From the NCBI GenBank assembly GCA_017466495.1, contig JAFTUB010000150.1:1-16222 (forward strand): a stretch of 16,222 nucleotides of DNA, in the 5' to 3' direction. Source of the DNA: Clostridia bacterium (GTDB lineage: Bacteria; Bacillota; Clostridia; Oscillospirales; CAG-272). This document shows, piece after piece, positions 1 through 6,851 of the stretch; the first letter of the stretch is position 1; the number at the start of each line of letters is the position of its first letter. A program made the position numbers and the translations under genes. Below the pieces are notes generated by a model. It did not search any database. It had not been told where the DNA came from and was given only the letters and a program-made list of their open reading frames with translations.

Positions 1-219
1 GGTCTCGCCGTAGTGGGCGGGATCCACATCCACGCCTCCCGAGAAAAGCAGGCCGTCCAGGGAATCGCAGAGATCGGCGATCCGGGCAGGATCGTCGGTG
101 GGGGGAAGCGGGCAGGGAATGCCGCCGTGATCCAGCACGGCATTCAGGTAGGCGGCGCGGATGGAGATGTTCAGCTCCTTCACCGCCGCTGTGGCGATGC
201 CGATAACAGGTCTTCTCAT
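1..219 (-). CDS. Peptidase C26 (gamma-glutamyl-GABA hydrolase-like), N-terminal part
   Basis: This is the first 73 or so residues of a class I glutamine-amidotransferase-like hydrolase of the peptidase C26/PuuD type; the catalytic Cys-His-Glu region lies beyond the left edge. The visible protein begins RRPVIGIATAA, continues with a segment like AAYLNAVLDHGGIPCPLPP, and then has LDGLLFSGGVDVDPAHYGE, which is the characteristic 'GLLLpGG-D-P-Y' block of this family. Family members hydrolyse gamma-glutamyl amides in the cytoplasm. Two adjacent ATGs are possible (222 and 219); the second is favoured because it lies 5 nt from an AAAGGAG ribosome binding site. It follows the isomerase-like gene by about 10 bp and is probably co-transcribed with it. 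Assignment to the family is firm; the substrate is not known. Confidence 0.85.
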   Translation of the reverse strand, partial: MRRPVIGIATAAVKELNISIRAAYLNAVLDHGGIPCPLPPTDDPARIADLCDSLDGLLFSGGVDVDPAHYGET

Positions 220-229
220 CATGTCTCCT

Positions 230-1132
230 TTATTTCGCCAGACTCAGGCAGTATTCCCCCATGGCGTAGGCAAATTTGCCCGCCATAGGACGCAGAGCTT
301 CGGGAATGTTCTGGGTGAAGCGGTGAGCCTCCAGCACAAAGTCCCCGGTGTAGCCGATCTCCACCAGGGTAGGCATGATCTGCTCCCACTTGATGTTGCC
401 CCCAATGAAGGGGATAAGGTGAGCGTCACGGTCGCCGCGGCAATCCTGTACATGGGTGGCCTTGAGGCGGCTGCCCACTTTGCGCAGTGCGGCGCAGTGA
501 TCCCTGTGGATGGAGTGGGCATGGCCGAAGTCCCAGCAGATGCCCACGGCGGGGGAAGCGAATCGGTCGGTGAGCTCGATCAGCTCGTCGGCGGTGGCAC
601 AGTAGCGGCGCTTGACCCGTTCAATGTTGAACTCGGCCATGACCTCCAGGGCCAGGCCGGTGTTGTTTTGTTCGGCAAGCTCTGCGAAGGGCGAGTAAAA
701 TTCCAGGTTGGTGGTCAGGTTGATGTCGTTGTCATATTCCCCGTGAATGAGATCGGTGAAGGGATGGGCCACAGCCCATTTGACACCGAGCCGGCCGCAG
801 GCGATGATGCCCCGGCGGGTCATTTCCCGGAAAAGAGCAAAGTCCTCTTCGGTGAAGTTTTTCTGATCGTTGTACAGGTCTGCATAGGGCAGATGGGCCT
901 GGGAAAATTCTACGCCCAGCTTTGCCGCCGCTTCACCAATGGCATCAATGCGGCGCTCCCAGTCGTCGGGGGAGAGATCGTCGGGCTTTGCGGGGCGGAT
1001 GGCATCGCAGAAGCCGATGTCCAGCACGCGGAAGCCGGCCTCCACGCACTGCTCCATCATGAGGATAGTGTTCTTTTGCTTTCCGCTTCCCTCCACGGGG
1101 TTAAACAGACCGAGTTGTGTCCCAAGTCGCAT
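230..1132 (-). CDS. Sugar phosphate isomerase/epimerase-like TIM-barrel protein
   Basis: A 300-residue cytoplasmic protein of the AP-endonuclease-2/xylose-isomerase-like TIM-barrel superfamily. It starts MRLGTQLGLFNP and shows the usual metal-site blocks in order: LALEVMAEFN (Glu), GICWDFGHAH (Asp and His), KATHVQDCRGD (His) and DFVLEAH (Glu near the end). These proteins isomerise or epimerise sugars or sugar acids with a divalent metal; the substrate cannot be read from sequence. The open frame extends upstream to 1297, but the start at 1132 is preferred: it begins at the conserved N-terminal strand and has an AAGG site 8 nt upstream, and a sigma-A promoter at 1229-1257 lies inside the extension. 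It is the first gene of a two-gene unit with the C26 peptidase, which hints at a catabolic role. Confidence 0.85.
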   Translation of the reverse strand: MRLGTQLGLFNPVEGSGKQKNTILMMEQCVEAGFRVLDIGFCDAIRPAKPDDLSPDDWERRIDAIGEAAAKLGVEFSQAHLPYADLYNDQKNFTEEDFALFREMTRRGIIACGRLGVKWAVAHPFTDLIHGEYDNDINLTTNLEFYSPFAELAEQNNTGLALEVMAEFNIERVKRRYCATADELIELTDRFASPAVGICWDFGHAHSIHRDHCAALRKVGSRLKATHVQDCRGDRDAHLIPFIGGNIKWEQIMPTLVEIGYTGDFVLEAHRFTQNIPEALRPMAGKFAYAMGEYCLSLAK

Positions 1133-1196
1133 AAGGGTTACCTTGCCGCAGCCGGTTCTTCCCGGGTGCGGATCCTTTCTTACGGTTTGCTGTACT

Positions 1197-1212
1197 GCCC
1201 GCTTCGGCGGGC
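1197..1212 (-). other. Leader hairpin with 6-bp GC stem
   Basis: GCCCGC and GCGGGC flank a four-base loop (TTCG on plus, CGAA on minus) in the untranslated leader of the isomerase gene. No U-run follows, so it is not a terminator; it may stabilise the mRNA. Confidence 0.55.
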
Positions 1213-1228
1213 GAGATCCTGTGTATCC

Positions 1229-1257
1229 ATTATACTCCACTCGACGGGGAAAATCAA
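1229..1257 (-). promoter_or_regulatory. Sigma-A promoter for the isomerase/C26 operon
   Basis: On the minus strand TTGATT (1252-1257) and a perfect TATAAT (1229-1234) are separated by 17 bp. The resulting leader is about 90 nt and contains a GC-rich hairpin at 1197-1212. Confidence 0.8.
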
Positions 1258-1290
1258 GCCCCGATGTGCTTTTTGCCGAAAAAACTCCGC

Positions 1291-1319
1291 TTGACAAGGA
1301 CGGCCTTTCGTGCTATCCT
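1291..1319 (+). promoter_or_regulatory. Sigma-A promoter for the SanA/ElyC-like gene
   Basis: TTGACA (1291-1296), a 17-bp spacer and TATCCT (1314-1319). It is back to back with the divergent isomerase promoter; the two -35 boxes are 33 bp apart. Confidence 0.7.
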
Positions 1320-1379
1320 ATTGGGGACAGCTCCGGGCAGCTCCTGCGGCTAAAATCCTGTGTATGACGAGGTGCAAAT

Positions 1380-2048
1380 ATGAAAAAAATCTTCCGTCGA
1401 TTCCTTCTCATTGCCATTTTGGCCGGCCTTGTTTTGGGGGCGGCGGTGCTGACCGTGAACGCTGTGATGGTCAATACCACCCGTGATGCCATTGTGGATG
1501 GAGAGACGGCGGGGAAGTTTGGAGCGGATTGCATTCTGGTCCTGGGCGCAGGGGTTCGGAACGACGGAAGTCCCTCCGATATGCTCAGAGATCGCATCGA
1601 TACGGGAATGTCCCTGTATCTGTCCGATGCAGCCCCTAAGCTGCTCATGAGCGGCGACCACGGCAGGGAAGGGTACGATGAGGTCAATGTCATGCGTGAC
1701 CGCGCCCTTGCCGCAGGCGCCGAGAGCGCCGATGTGTTTATGGATCACGCCGGCTTTTCCACCTATGACAGCCTGTATCGGGCAAGGGATGTGTTTGGGG
1801 TGAAGCGGGTGATCATCGTCACCCAAAGCTATCACCTGCCCCGTGCCCTGTACATCGCCCGTTCCCTCGGTCTGGAGGCGGTTGGGGTGTCAGCTGACCT
1901 GTATACCTATTTCGGTCAGGCGGGCCGGGATATCCGCGAGATGGCGGCGCGGGCAAAGGATATGCTTTACTGCTGGTTCAAGCCAACCCCCACCTATCTC
2001 GGTGAGGTGATTCCCATCAGCGGCAACGGGGAGGCCACCTTGGGATGA
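1380..2048 (+). CDS. SanA/ElyC/YdcF-family (DUF218) membrane-anchored protein
   Basis: A 222-residue protein with a basic N-terminus (MKKIFRR) and one hydrophobic segment at about residues 7-30, then a DUF218 domain: DCILVLGAGVRNDGSPSDML, KLLMSGDHG, the acidic EVNVM region, and VIIVTQSYHLPRALYIARSLG. This matches the SanA/YdcF superfamily, whose SanA and ElyC members influence envelope integrity and peptidoglycan-related processes; the biochemical activity is unsettled. The domain should face outward from a single N-terminal anchor. The start has GAGGTG 5 nt upstream. It has its own promoter and a strong terminator, so it is monocistronic. Family call is confident; exact role is not. Confidence 0.88.
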   Translation: MKKIFRRFLLIAILAGLVLGAAVLTVNAVMVNTTRDAIVDGETAGKFGADCILVLGAGVRNDGSPSDMLRDRIDTGMSLYLSDAAPKLLMSGDHGREGYDEVNVMRDRALAAGAESADVFMDHAGFSTYDSLYRARDVFGVKRVIIVTQSYHLPRALYIARSLGLEAVGVSADLYTYFGQAGRDIREMAARAKDMLYCWFKPTPTYLGEVIPISGNGEATLG

Positions 2049-2079
2049 GTCCCTGCGCCATACGATTTGCACAGACAAC

Positions 2080-2114
2080 GGGCTGCCGCGCATTTGCGCG
2101 GCGGCCCATTTTTT
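2080..2114 (+). terminator. Intrinsic terminator after the SanA-like gene
   Basis: A 12-bp GC-rich stem (2080-2091 with 2096-2107, one G-U pair, ATTT loop) is followed by six T residues. Confidence 0.88.
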
Positions 2115-2125
2115 GCCGCTTCCTC

Positions 2126-2154
2126 TTGCATATTCGGCCCAGTTGTGGTATAAT
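2126..2154 (+). promoter_or_regulatory. Sigma-A promoter of sufCB
   Basis: TTGCAT (2126-2131), a 17-bp spacer and TATAAT (2149-2154), about 34 bp before the sufC start codon. No obvious repressor palindrome was seen in the short leader. Confidence 0.8.
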
Positions 2155-2187
2155 AATATGAATTATTGTGTTTTCAGGAGGCATATC

Positions 2188-2910
2188 ATGCTTGAACTGC
2201 AAAACGTGTCCTATCGGGTCTCCGATACCGATGGAGAACGCGAAATACTGCACGATGTCTCGCTCACCATAGAAGAGCGTTTTGTTGCCATCACCGGCCC
2301 CAACGGCGGTGGAAAATCCACCCTGGCCAAGATCATTGCCGGTATCTACCAGCCCACCGAGGGGCGTATCCTCCTCGACGGCGTGGATATTACCCACGCT
2401 TCCATCACCGAGCGGGCGAAGCTGGGCATTTCCTATGCCTTCCAGCAGCCGGTTCGCTTCAAGGGACTCACTGTTCGGGATCTGATCTCCCTGGCCGCAG
2501 GCAGAGATCTGTCCATGAACGAGGCCTGCGCCTACCTTTCCGAGGTGGGACTCTGCGCCAGAGATTATATTAACCGTGAAGTGAATGCCAGCCTCTCCGG
2601 CGGTGAGCTGAAGCGTATCGAGATTGCCATGATCATCGCCCGGGGTACCAAGCTGTCGGTGTTCGATGAGCCCGAGGCAGGAATCGACCTGTGGAGCTTC
2701 GGCAGTCTGATCACGGTGTTTGAGAAGCTGCACGAAACGGTGAACGGCTCCATCCTTATCATCTCCCATCAGGAGCGCATTCTCAACATTGCCGATAAGA
2801 TCGTGGTGATTGCCGGGGGTGTACTTCAGGCGGTGGGCAGCCGCGAAGAAATCCTGCCCGGGCTTCTGGGCCAGAGCGGGGCTTGCCCCGTGCTGAAGCA
2901 GAAGATGTGA
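2188..2910 (+). CDS. sufC: Fe-S cluster assembly ATPase SufC
   Basis: A 240-residue ABC-type ATPase that works in the cytoplasm with SufB-type scaffold protein during iron-sulfur cluster assembly. Motifs are all present: Walker A GPNGGGKST (residues 37-45), signature LSGGE (136-140), Walker B LSVFDEPEAGIDL (from 156, with D160-E161), and the switch histidine ISH (H194). There are no membrane segments, as expected for SufC. The start at 2188 has a perfect AGGAGG 6 nt upstream; a longer frame beginning at 2113 would overlap the promoter and is rejected. sufB follows after 13 bp. SufC is distinguished from transport ATPases by the close SufB partner and by the DEPEAGID form of Walker B. Confidence 0.95.
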   Translation: MLELQNVSYRVSDTDGEREILHDVSLTIEERFVAITGPNGGGKSTLAKIIAGIYQPTEGRILLDGVDITHASITERAKLGISYAFQQPVRFKGLTVRDLISLAAGRDLSMNEACAYLSEVGLCARDYINREVNASLSGGELKRIEIAMIIARGTKLSVFDEPEAGIDLWSFGSLITVFEKLHETVNGSILIISHQERILNIADKIVVIAGGVLQAVGSREEILPGLLGQSGACPVLKQKM

Positions 2911-2923
2911 AGGAGGCGGGAAG

Positions 2924-3841
2924 ATGAACGACATTCAAAAGAATCTGCTCAAGCAGGTGACCGAGCTGCACGAGGTGCCCACAGGTGCCTACAACATCCG
3001 TGCCAACGGTGAGTCGGCCGGTCGCCGCACCACCGCAAACATCGATATCGTCACCAAAACCGATAAGCCCGGCATCGATATCATCATCAAGCCCGGCACC
3101 AAGAACGAAAGTGTGCATATCCCCGTGCTCCTCTCCGAGAGCGGCCTGAAGGAGCTGATCTACAACGACTTCTATATCGGCGAAGATGCCGACGTCACCA
3201 TTGTGGCAGGCTGCGGTATCCACAACGGCGGAGATGCCGATGCCGAGCATTCGGGTATCCACCGCTTTGTCCTGGGCAAGGGGGCAAAGGTCCACTATGT
3301 GGAGAAGCACTACGGTGAGGGGGACGGCAACGGCCAGCGGCTGATGAATCCCACCACCGTCATCGAGCAGGCCGAGGACAGCCATATGGAGCTGGACACC
3401 ACCCAAATCAAAGGCGTGGATTCCACCAAGCGCGTGACCACCGCCCGTCTGGCGGCCGGCGCATCCCTGGTCATCCGCGAGAAGCTCATGACCCACGGCA
3501 AGCAGTATGCCGAAACCGATTTCACTGTGGATATGGACGGCGAGGACTGCAGCGCCAATGTAATCTCCCGCTCGGTGGCACGGGACGAGTCCCACCAGAT
3601 CTTCCGCTCTGCCATCAATGGCAATAACCGCTGTGCAGGCCACACCGAGTGCGACGCCATCATTATGGATAAAGCCACCGTGGTAGCCATCCCCGAGATC
3701 ACGGCCAACCATATCGATGCCAGCCTCATCCACGAGGCCGCCATTGGCAAGATCGCAGGGGAGCAGCTGATCAAACTCATGACCCTGGGCCTCACCGAGG
3801 CCGAAGCCGAAGCACAGATTGTCAACGGCTTCTTGAAATAA
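2924..3841 (+). CDS. sufB: SufB/SufD-family Fe-S scaffold protein (minimal SUF type)
   Basis: A 305-residue SufBD-core protein, much shorter than typical SufB (about 470 residues). The C-terminal block aligns well with SufB: NRCAGHTECDAIIMD, then PEITANHIDASLIHEAAIGK and EQLIKLMTLGLTEAEAE. Cys243 matches the catalytic Cys of E. coli SufB (C405), and His270-Glu271 match its H433-E434, so ligands for cluster assembly are kept. The N-terminal extension of classic SufB is absent. AAGGAGG precedes the start. The gene ends the operon at a strong terminator, and no sufD, sufS or sufU follows. This two-gene CB arrangement matches the minimal SUF-like (SMS) systems described in anaerobes and archaea. 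Confidence 0.9.
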   Translation: MNDIQKNLLKQVTELHEVPTGAYNIRANGESAGRRTTANIDIVTKTDKPGIDIIIKPGTKNESVHIPVLLSESGLKELIYNDFYIGEDADVTIVAGCGIHNGGDADAEHSGIHRFVLGKGAKVHYVEKHYGEGDGNGQRLMNPTTVIEQAEDSHMELDTTQIKGVDSTKRVTTARLAAGASLVIREKLMTHGKQYAETDFTVDMDGEDCSANVISRSVARDESHQIFRSAINGNNRCAGHTECDAIIMDKATVVAIPEITANHIDASLIHEAAIGKIAGEQLIKLMTLGLTEAEAEAQIVNGFLK

Positions 3842-3851
3842 GCTCTGTCTG

Positions 3852-3890
3852 AAAAAGAAACGATGGGATAGATGCCCATCGTTTCTTTTT
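3852..3890 (+). terminator. Intrinsic terminator after sufB
   Basis: A 14-bp stem (3854-3867 with 3875-3888) with a 7-nt loop is followed by a T-run. The A-run at the left makes it potentially bidirectional. Confidence 0.92.
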
Positions 3891-3911
3891 GCTGAAGCTT
3901 TTTGGGGGATT

Positions 3912-3972
3912 CGCAAGGGGGACTTTTTCTCGAAAAAGTCCCCCTTGCGTGGGGTTTGGGGCAAAGCCCCAA
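3912..3972. repeat. Compound palindromic element (17-bp perfect inverted repeat plus GC hairpin)
   Basis: CGCAAGGGGGACTTTTT (3912-3928) and its exact complement (3933-3949) enclose a 4-nt loop. A second hairpin, TTGGGGC/GCCCCAA (3956-3962 and 3966-3972), follows. It lies between the sufB terminator and the end of the convergent amidase gene. On either strand the first hairpin carries T-runs inside the stem, not after it, so it is not a textbook terminator. A diverged relative of the GGGGGAC-TTTTT palindrome is at 15129-15154, suggesting a dispersed REP- or MITE-like family. Confidence 0.75.
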
Positions 3973-3976
3973 TTCC

Positions 3977-4534
3977 TCACGCTTCCCCAACCCCCACGAT
4001 CGCCGTGCCGTTGAGCAGCGACTCAAAGCAGTCCACCCGATCGGGAACTTCTTCCCGCACGCCCAAAATGTGCAGATAGCGCGCCCGGTCATAGGTATAG
4101 GTGGAGAGGGGACGGTTGTAAGCATCATCACTGTGCGCCGAAACGAGATATCCTGAATGAGAAAATCCCGTCACTAACAGGGTGTGGTAGTATACCCCAT
4201 CCTCCCGTCCCAGCTGGATCACATCACCGATCTCCAGCAGACCGGGAGCTGTCTCCTCCCCGAAGGGCCCCGCTCCCCGGTTGGTGAGCAGAAAATTGTA
4301 GAAGTAAGGCACCCCTGTCCAGGCGGCGGCCCTGTCGTCGGGGCTGATGTAGTACCAGCCGTAGGTGGGGGTGAAGTTCATCACACAGCCACCTGCCAGT
4401 ACAGCCTGGGATACAAAGGACGTGCAGTCCCCCCCTCGCCCCGTGAAATCAAGAAAAAGCGGGTTTCGCTCCAGCGCCCAGCGCTCGGCGTACATCTGTG
4501 CCCGAAGGCGGTCATATGTTTTGGTGATCAGCAT
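3977..4534 (-). CDS. Putative amidase-domain (CHAP/NlpC-like fold) protein
   Basis: A 185-residue protein matching the bacterial 'putative amidase domain' family (Amidase_6). The key block is DFTGRGGDCTSFVSQAVLAG, with the probable nucleophile Cys37; a histidine in GVYYHTLLVTG (H117) and the polar SAHSDDAYNRPL block (H134, D136) would complete the active site. Many relatives are linked to cell-wall or peptide amide hydrolysis and often carry export signals; this one has no signal peptide or membrane segment, so it may act in the cytoplasm or leave by another route. The start has a GGAAAGGA site. No clear promoter was seen, but the terminator at 4614-4654 separates it from the upstream gene. 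Substrate unknown. Confidence 0.8.
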   Translation of the reverse strand: MLITKTYDRLRAQMYAERWALERNPLFLDFTGRGGDCTSFVSQAVLAGGCVMNFTPTYGWYYISPDDRAAAWTGVPYFYNFLLTNRGAGPFGEETAPGLLEIGDVIQLGREDGVYYHTLLVTGFSHSGYLVSAHSDDAYNRPLSTYTYDRARYLHILGVREEVPDRVDCFESLLNGTAIVGVGEA

Positions 4535-4613
4535 GGCAGTATCCTTTCCTTGTGTTTGAAGTCATTACTGCCATTCTATGCACATCCACGGAAAAAATCC
4601 CCTTTGCAAAAAT

Positions 4614-4654
4614 AAAAAGATCGGGCCGCGCTTTGCGCGCGGCCCGATCTTTTT
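4614..4654 (-). terminator. Intrinsic terminator after the trigger-factor-like lipoprotein gene
   Basis: An 18-bp perfect stem (4614-4631 with 4637-4654), GC-rich at the loop with A and T runs at the base; it can work on both strands but serves the minus-strand gene that ends at 4664. Confidence 0.92.
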
Positions 4655-4663
4655 GGCGAAAAA

Positions 4664-5830
4664 TCATTCAGCCTCCACAATGTTTGCCCATTCGATGAGC
4701 AGGTCCTGAGTCTTGTTCCAAAGCATACCGTCGCGGATGGAAACTTCGCCGTAGGCGTCCACCAGTTCTTGGGGATCGGTGTAATCGTAGTAAGCGGCAA
4801 ATTCCGGCAGGGTAGCGTTGTACTCCTCGTCAGAGATGGTAATGTTCTCAGCCTTGACGATGGAGTAGAAGATCAGGTCTTCCTTGACCATCTGGCGTGC
4901 TTCCTCCAGCACCTGGGCATCGGTGTAATTCTGGGCGGCAAGGAATTCCTCGTAGCTCATGCCGTACATGGCGCCGTACATGGTGTAAGTGGAGACATTC
5001 TGGTTGTATACCTCGGTGACCTTGTCCTCGGGATAGCTGTGGATGGTGGCATTGTTCACCACCTGCTCCCAAACGTCGTGGTAGATCTGGTTGGAGGCGG
5101 AGGATTCCATCTCTGCCTGAAGCTGTTCCCGCAAGTAAACCTTCAGTTCTTCAGCAGTTTCAAAATCGGAGATCTTCTGTGCCAGAGCATCATCGAACTC
5201 GGGAACGATCTTCTCGCCCTCGATGTAGTTGAGGGTGCATTTGAAGGTTGCCTCTTTGCCGTTGAGCTCATCCACGCCGTAATCCTCGGGGAAGCTGGTT
5301 ACGATGTCAAAGGACTCACCGGGGGTCTTGCCGATAATGGCAGGGACAAAGCCCTCGATGAAGCCGCCGTTCCCCGTCAGGGTAATGGATTGGCCCTGGG
5401 CGGTTCCGCCGTCAAACTGCACGCCGTCCACGTAGCCGGCAAAATCGAAGTTGACGGTGTCGCCCTCAGCAGCGGCGCGGTCGGTGATCTGCTGGGGCTC
5501 GGCGCAGTACTCCCGCACCTCTTCCAGATAATCGGCAAAAATGTCATCGGACAGGACAGAAGACTGGCGCTTAACGGTAATCTCGCGGTAATTACCCAAG
5601 GTGATGTAGGGAGTGAGATCTTCTTCCAGGTAGTTGAAGGACACCACCGTTTCATCGGTGGGCGCGGTGGTTTCGGCGTCGGGAGTCTGGGTGATTTCTT
5701 TGTTTTCATTGGGGTCGGTGGTCTGAGGACTTTTTGCCTCCTCACCGCCGCAGGCGAGAAGAGAGGTGCCCATCAGAAGGGCAAGGGCAAGAGCAGCGAG
5801 CTGCTTGACTGTTTTAGCGGAAAAAATCAT
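4664..5830 (-). CDS. Trigger-factor-like lipoprotein with FKBP-type peptidyl-prolyl isomerase domain
   Basis: A 388-residue exported lipoprotein. The N-terminus has a Lys-containing signal, a hydrophobic core and the lipobox LLAC (Cys27), then an acidic, Thr/Pro-rich linker (about 30-62). The body resembles trigger factor without its ribosome-binding domain: a linker segment, an FKBP domain at about 123-206 (GDTVNFDFAGYVDGVQFDGG, then GGFIEGFVPAIIGKTPGE and FPEDYG), and a long helical C-terminal arm similar to the trigger factor C-terminal domain. It should sit on the outer face of the membrane and assist folding of secreted proteins as a prolyl isomerase and chaperone. Monocistronic, with its own promoter and terminator. 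Not the housekeeping cytosolic tig, because of the signal and missing N-domain. Confidence 0.88.
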   Translation of the reverse strand: MIFSAKTVKQLAALALALLMGTSLLACGGEEAKSPQTTDPNENKEITQTPDAETTAPTDETVVSFNYLEEDLTPYITLGNYREITVKRQSSVLSDDIFADYLEEVREYCAEPQQITDRAAAEGDTVNFDFAGYVDGVQFDGGTAQGQSITLTGNGGFIEGFVPAIIGKTPGESFDIVTSFPEDYGVDELNGKEATFKCTLNYIEGEKIVPEFDDALAQKISDFETAEELKVYLREQLQAEMESSASNQIYHDVWEQVVNNATIHSYPEDKVTEVYNQNVSTYTMYGAMYGMSYEEFLAAQNYTDAQVLEEARQMVKEDLIFYSIVKAENITISDEEYNATLPEFAAYYDYTDPQELVDAYGEVSIRDGMLWNKTQDLLIEWANIVEAE

Positions 5831-5858
5831 GTTGAAATACCATACCTTAATTTTGTTT

Positions 5859-5880
5859 ATGGGGAAGTCCTAATCCCCAT
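5859..5880. promoter_or_regulatory. Palindrome spanning the transcription start of the lipoprotein gene
   Basis: ATGGGGA (5859-5865) and TCCCCAT (5874-5880) are inverted around an 8-nt centre. The predicted start of transcription (about 5875) falls inside it, so it is either a repressor operator or a 5' mRNA hairpin. Function is inferred only. Confidence 0.4.
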
Positions 5881-5881
5881 C

Positions 5882-5910
5882 ATTATAACACGCGCGCAGA
5901 AAAATAAAAA
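5882..5910 (-). promoter_or_regulatory. Extended -10 promoter of the lipoprotein gene
   Basis: A perfect TATAAT (5882-5887, minus) preceded by TGT gives an extended -10 element. The -35 (TTTTTA, 5905-5910, 17-bp spacer) is weak. Confidence 0.65.
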
Positions 5911-5977
5911 GGGCAGGGACACAGAATTAACATTCTTGTCACAAAGCATTTTCATCTTTGCCAAAAACGGAGAGGGC

Positions 5978-6023
5978 AGAAAAAGGAAAAGGAATCCTCA
6001 TCGCCTTTGGCGCGAGGATTCCT
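5978..6023 (-). terminator. Intrinsic terminator of yceD-rpmF
   Basis: A 10-bp stem (5990-5999 with 6014-6023) capped by an inner CGCC/GGCG hairpin, followed on the minus strand by TTTCCTTTTT. Confidence 0.85.
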
Positions 6024-6033
6024 GACCTTTGAC

Positions 6034-6216
6034 TTAGGCATCCTGCTTGATGACTTCCTTGCCGTTGTAAGAGCCACAAGCCTTGCAAACTCTGTGTGCG
6101 AGGTTGTACTCGCCGCACTTGGGGCACTTGGTCATGCCGGGGAGCTCGAGCTTCCAAACGTTGGAGCGTCTCTTGTCTCTGCGAGCCTTCGATACCTTTT
6201 TCTTCGGTACTGCCAT
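6034..6216 (-). CDS. rpmF: 50S ribosomal protein L32
   Basis: A 60-residue basic ribosomal protein starting MAVPKKKVSKARRDKRRSN, the standard L32 N-terminus. It keeps a zinc ribbon, C31-x2-C34 and C44-x2-C47 (CPKCGE and CKACG), so this is the Cys-containing form. Length is typical. It lies 50 bp downstream of yceD, the usual bacterial pairing, and ends at a strong terminator. A good AAGGAGGGAATAA-type ribosome binding site precedes the start. Confidence 0.98.
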   Translation of the reverse strand: MAVPKKKVSKARRDKRRSNVWKLELPGMTKCPKCGEYNLAHRVCKACGSYNGKEVIKQDA

Positions 6217-6266
6217 TGCTTATTCCCTCCTTATCCTGTCGGTGCAATTAAATACACTCTATTATA

Positions 6267-6791
6267 TCACACATTTTCATCTTTTTCAAGTAGTTTTTTC
6301 AAAATTTCGAAGCGCGGATCAATTTCTTTTGTCACACAGCCGCAATCGCCCTCGGCAAGAGGCTTGCCGCACTTGGGGCAGAGCCCGGGGCAGTCCTCGC
6401 TGCACAGCAGCTTAGAGGGGAATTCCAGCAGCAGAGCCTCGGCCAGCTGTTCGTCAATGTCCAGCATACCGTCCACTACGGTGACATATTCATCCTCGTC
6501 GAAATCATCGGTGTCACTGACCATGCGCAGGCCTTTCTCATCCACAACCGTTCGGGAGAAGTCGAAAGTAAGACGGTGAGAAACCGGGGCCAAGCAGCGG
6601 GCGCATTCACCGATAAAGGGAACATCACACTGCAGGGTAAGACACATAAACTCGGTGTTATCGGTGATGGTTCCTTTGACGTGGGCCGACTCGGGGAAGA
6701 TGACACCCTCCATCGGCGGCGGGGTAAGGTCATAGTCCACCGTGAGGGTGGAGATTTCGCCGCGCATCAGCGGACGGAGATCAAGCAGCAT
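6267..6791 (-). CDS. YceD family protein (DUF177), 23S rRNA/L32-linked
   Basis: A 174-residue DUF177/YceD protein starting MLLDLRPLMRGEI, a typical opening. It carries ECARCLAPV in the middle and a C-terminal Cys-rich block, CSEDCPGLCPKCGKPLAEGD, which together form the expected CxxC-type metal motifs. YceD is almost always upstream of rpmF and has been connected to 23S rRNA accumulation and ribosome assembly. The start is fixed by the conserved N-terminus, although the nearest good ribosome binding site (AAAGGAG) is unusually far, about 25 nt, with a small hairpin between them. Transcribed with rpmF from a consensus promoter. Confidence 0.92.
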   Translation of the reverse strand: MLLDLRPLMRGEISTLTVDYDLTPPPMEGVIFPESAHVKGTITDNTEFMCLTLQCDVPFIGECARCLAPVSHRLTFDFSRTVVDEKGLRMVSDTDDFDEDEYVTVVDGMLDIDEQLAEALLLEFPSKLLCSEDCPGLCPKCGKPLAEGDCGCVTKEIDPRFEILKKLLEKDENV

Positions 6792-6793
6792 AA

Positions 6794-6825
6794 TCCGAAC
6801 CGTACCGCGAAAGCGGCTCCTTTCG
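6794..6825 (-). promoter_or_regulatory. Distant ribosome binding site and intervening hairpin of yceD
   Basis: On the minus strand AAAGGAG is followed directly by CCGC-TTTC-GCGG, a 4-bp hairpin, then 13 nt to the ATG. Folding of the hairpin would bring the site into near-normal range. No in-frame alternative start codon lies in between. Confidence 0.5.
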
Positions 6826-6851
6826 TGTCATATTTTATGGCAACAGCCTAT

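Noticed and set aside
161..1294. Long plus-strand open frame opposite the isomerase gene
   Set aside because: It is the antisense shadow of the conserved TIM-barrel gene and has no family resemblance.
2188..2910. Generic ABC importer or exporter ATPase
   Set aside because: No permease is adjacent; the SufB partner, the DEPEAGID Walker B and the length support SufC.
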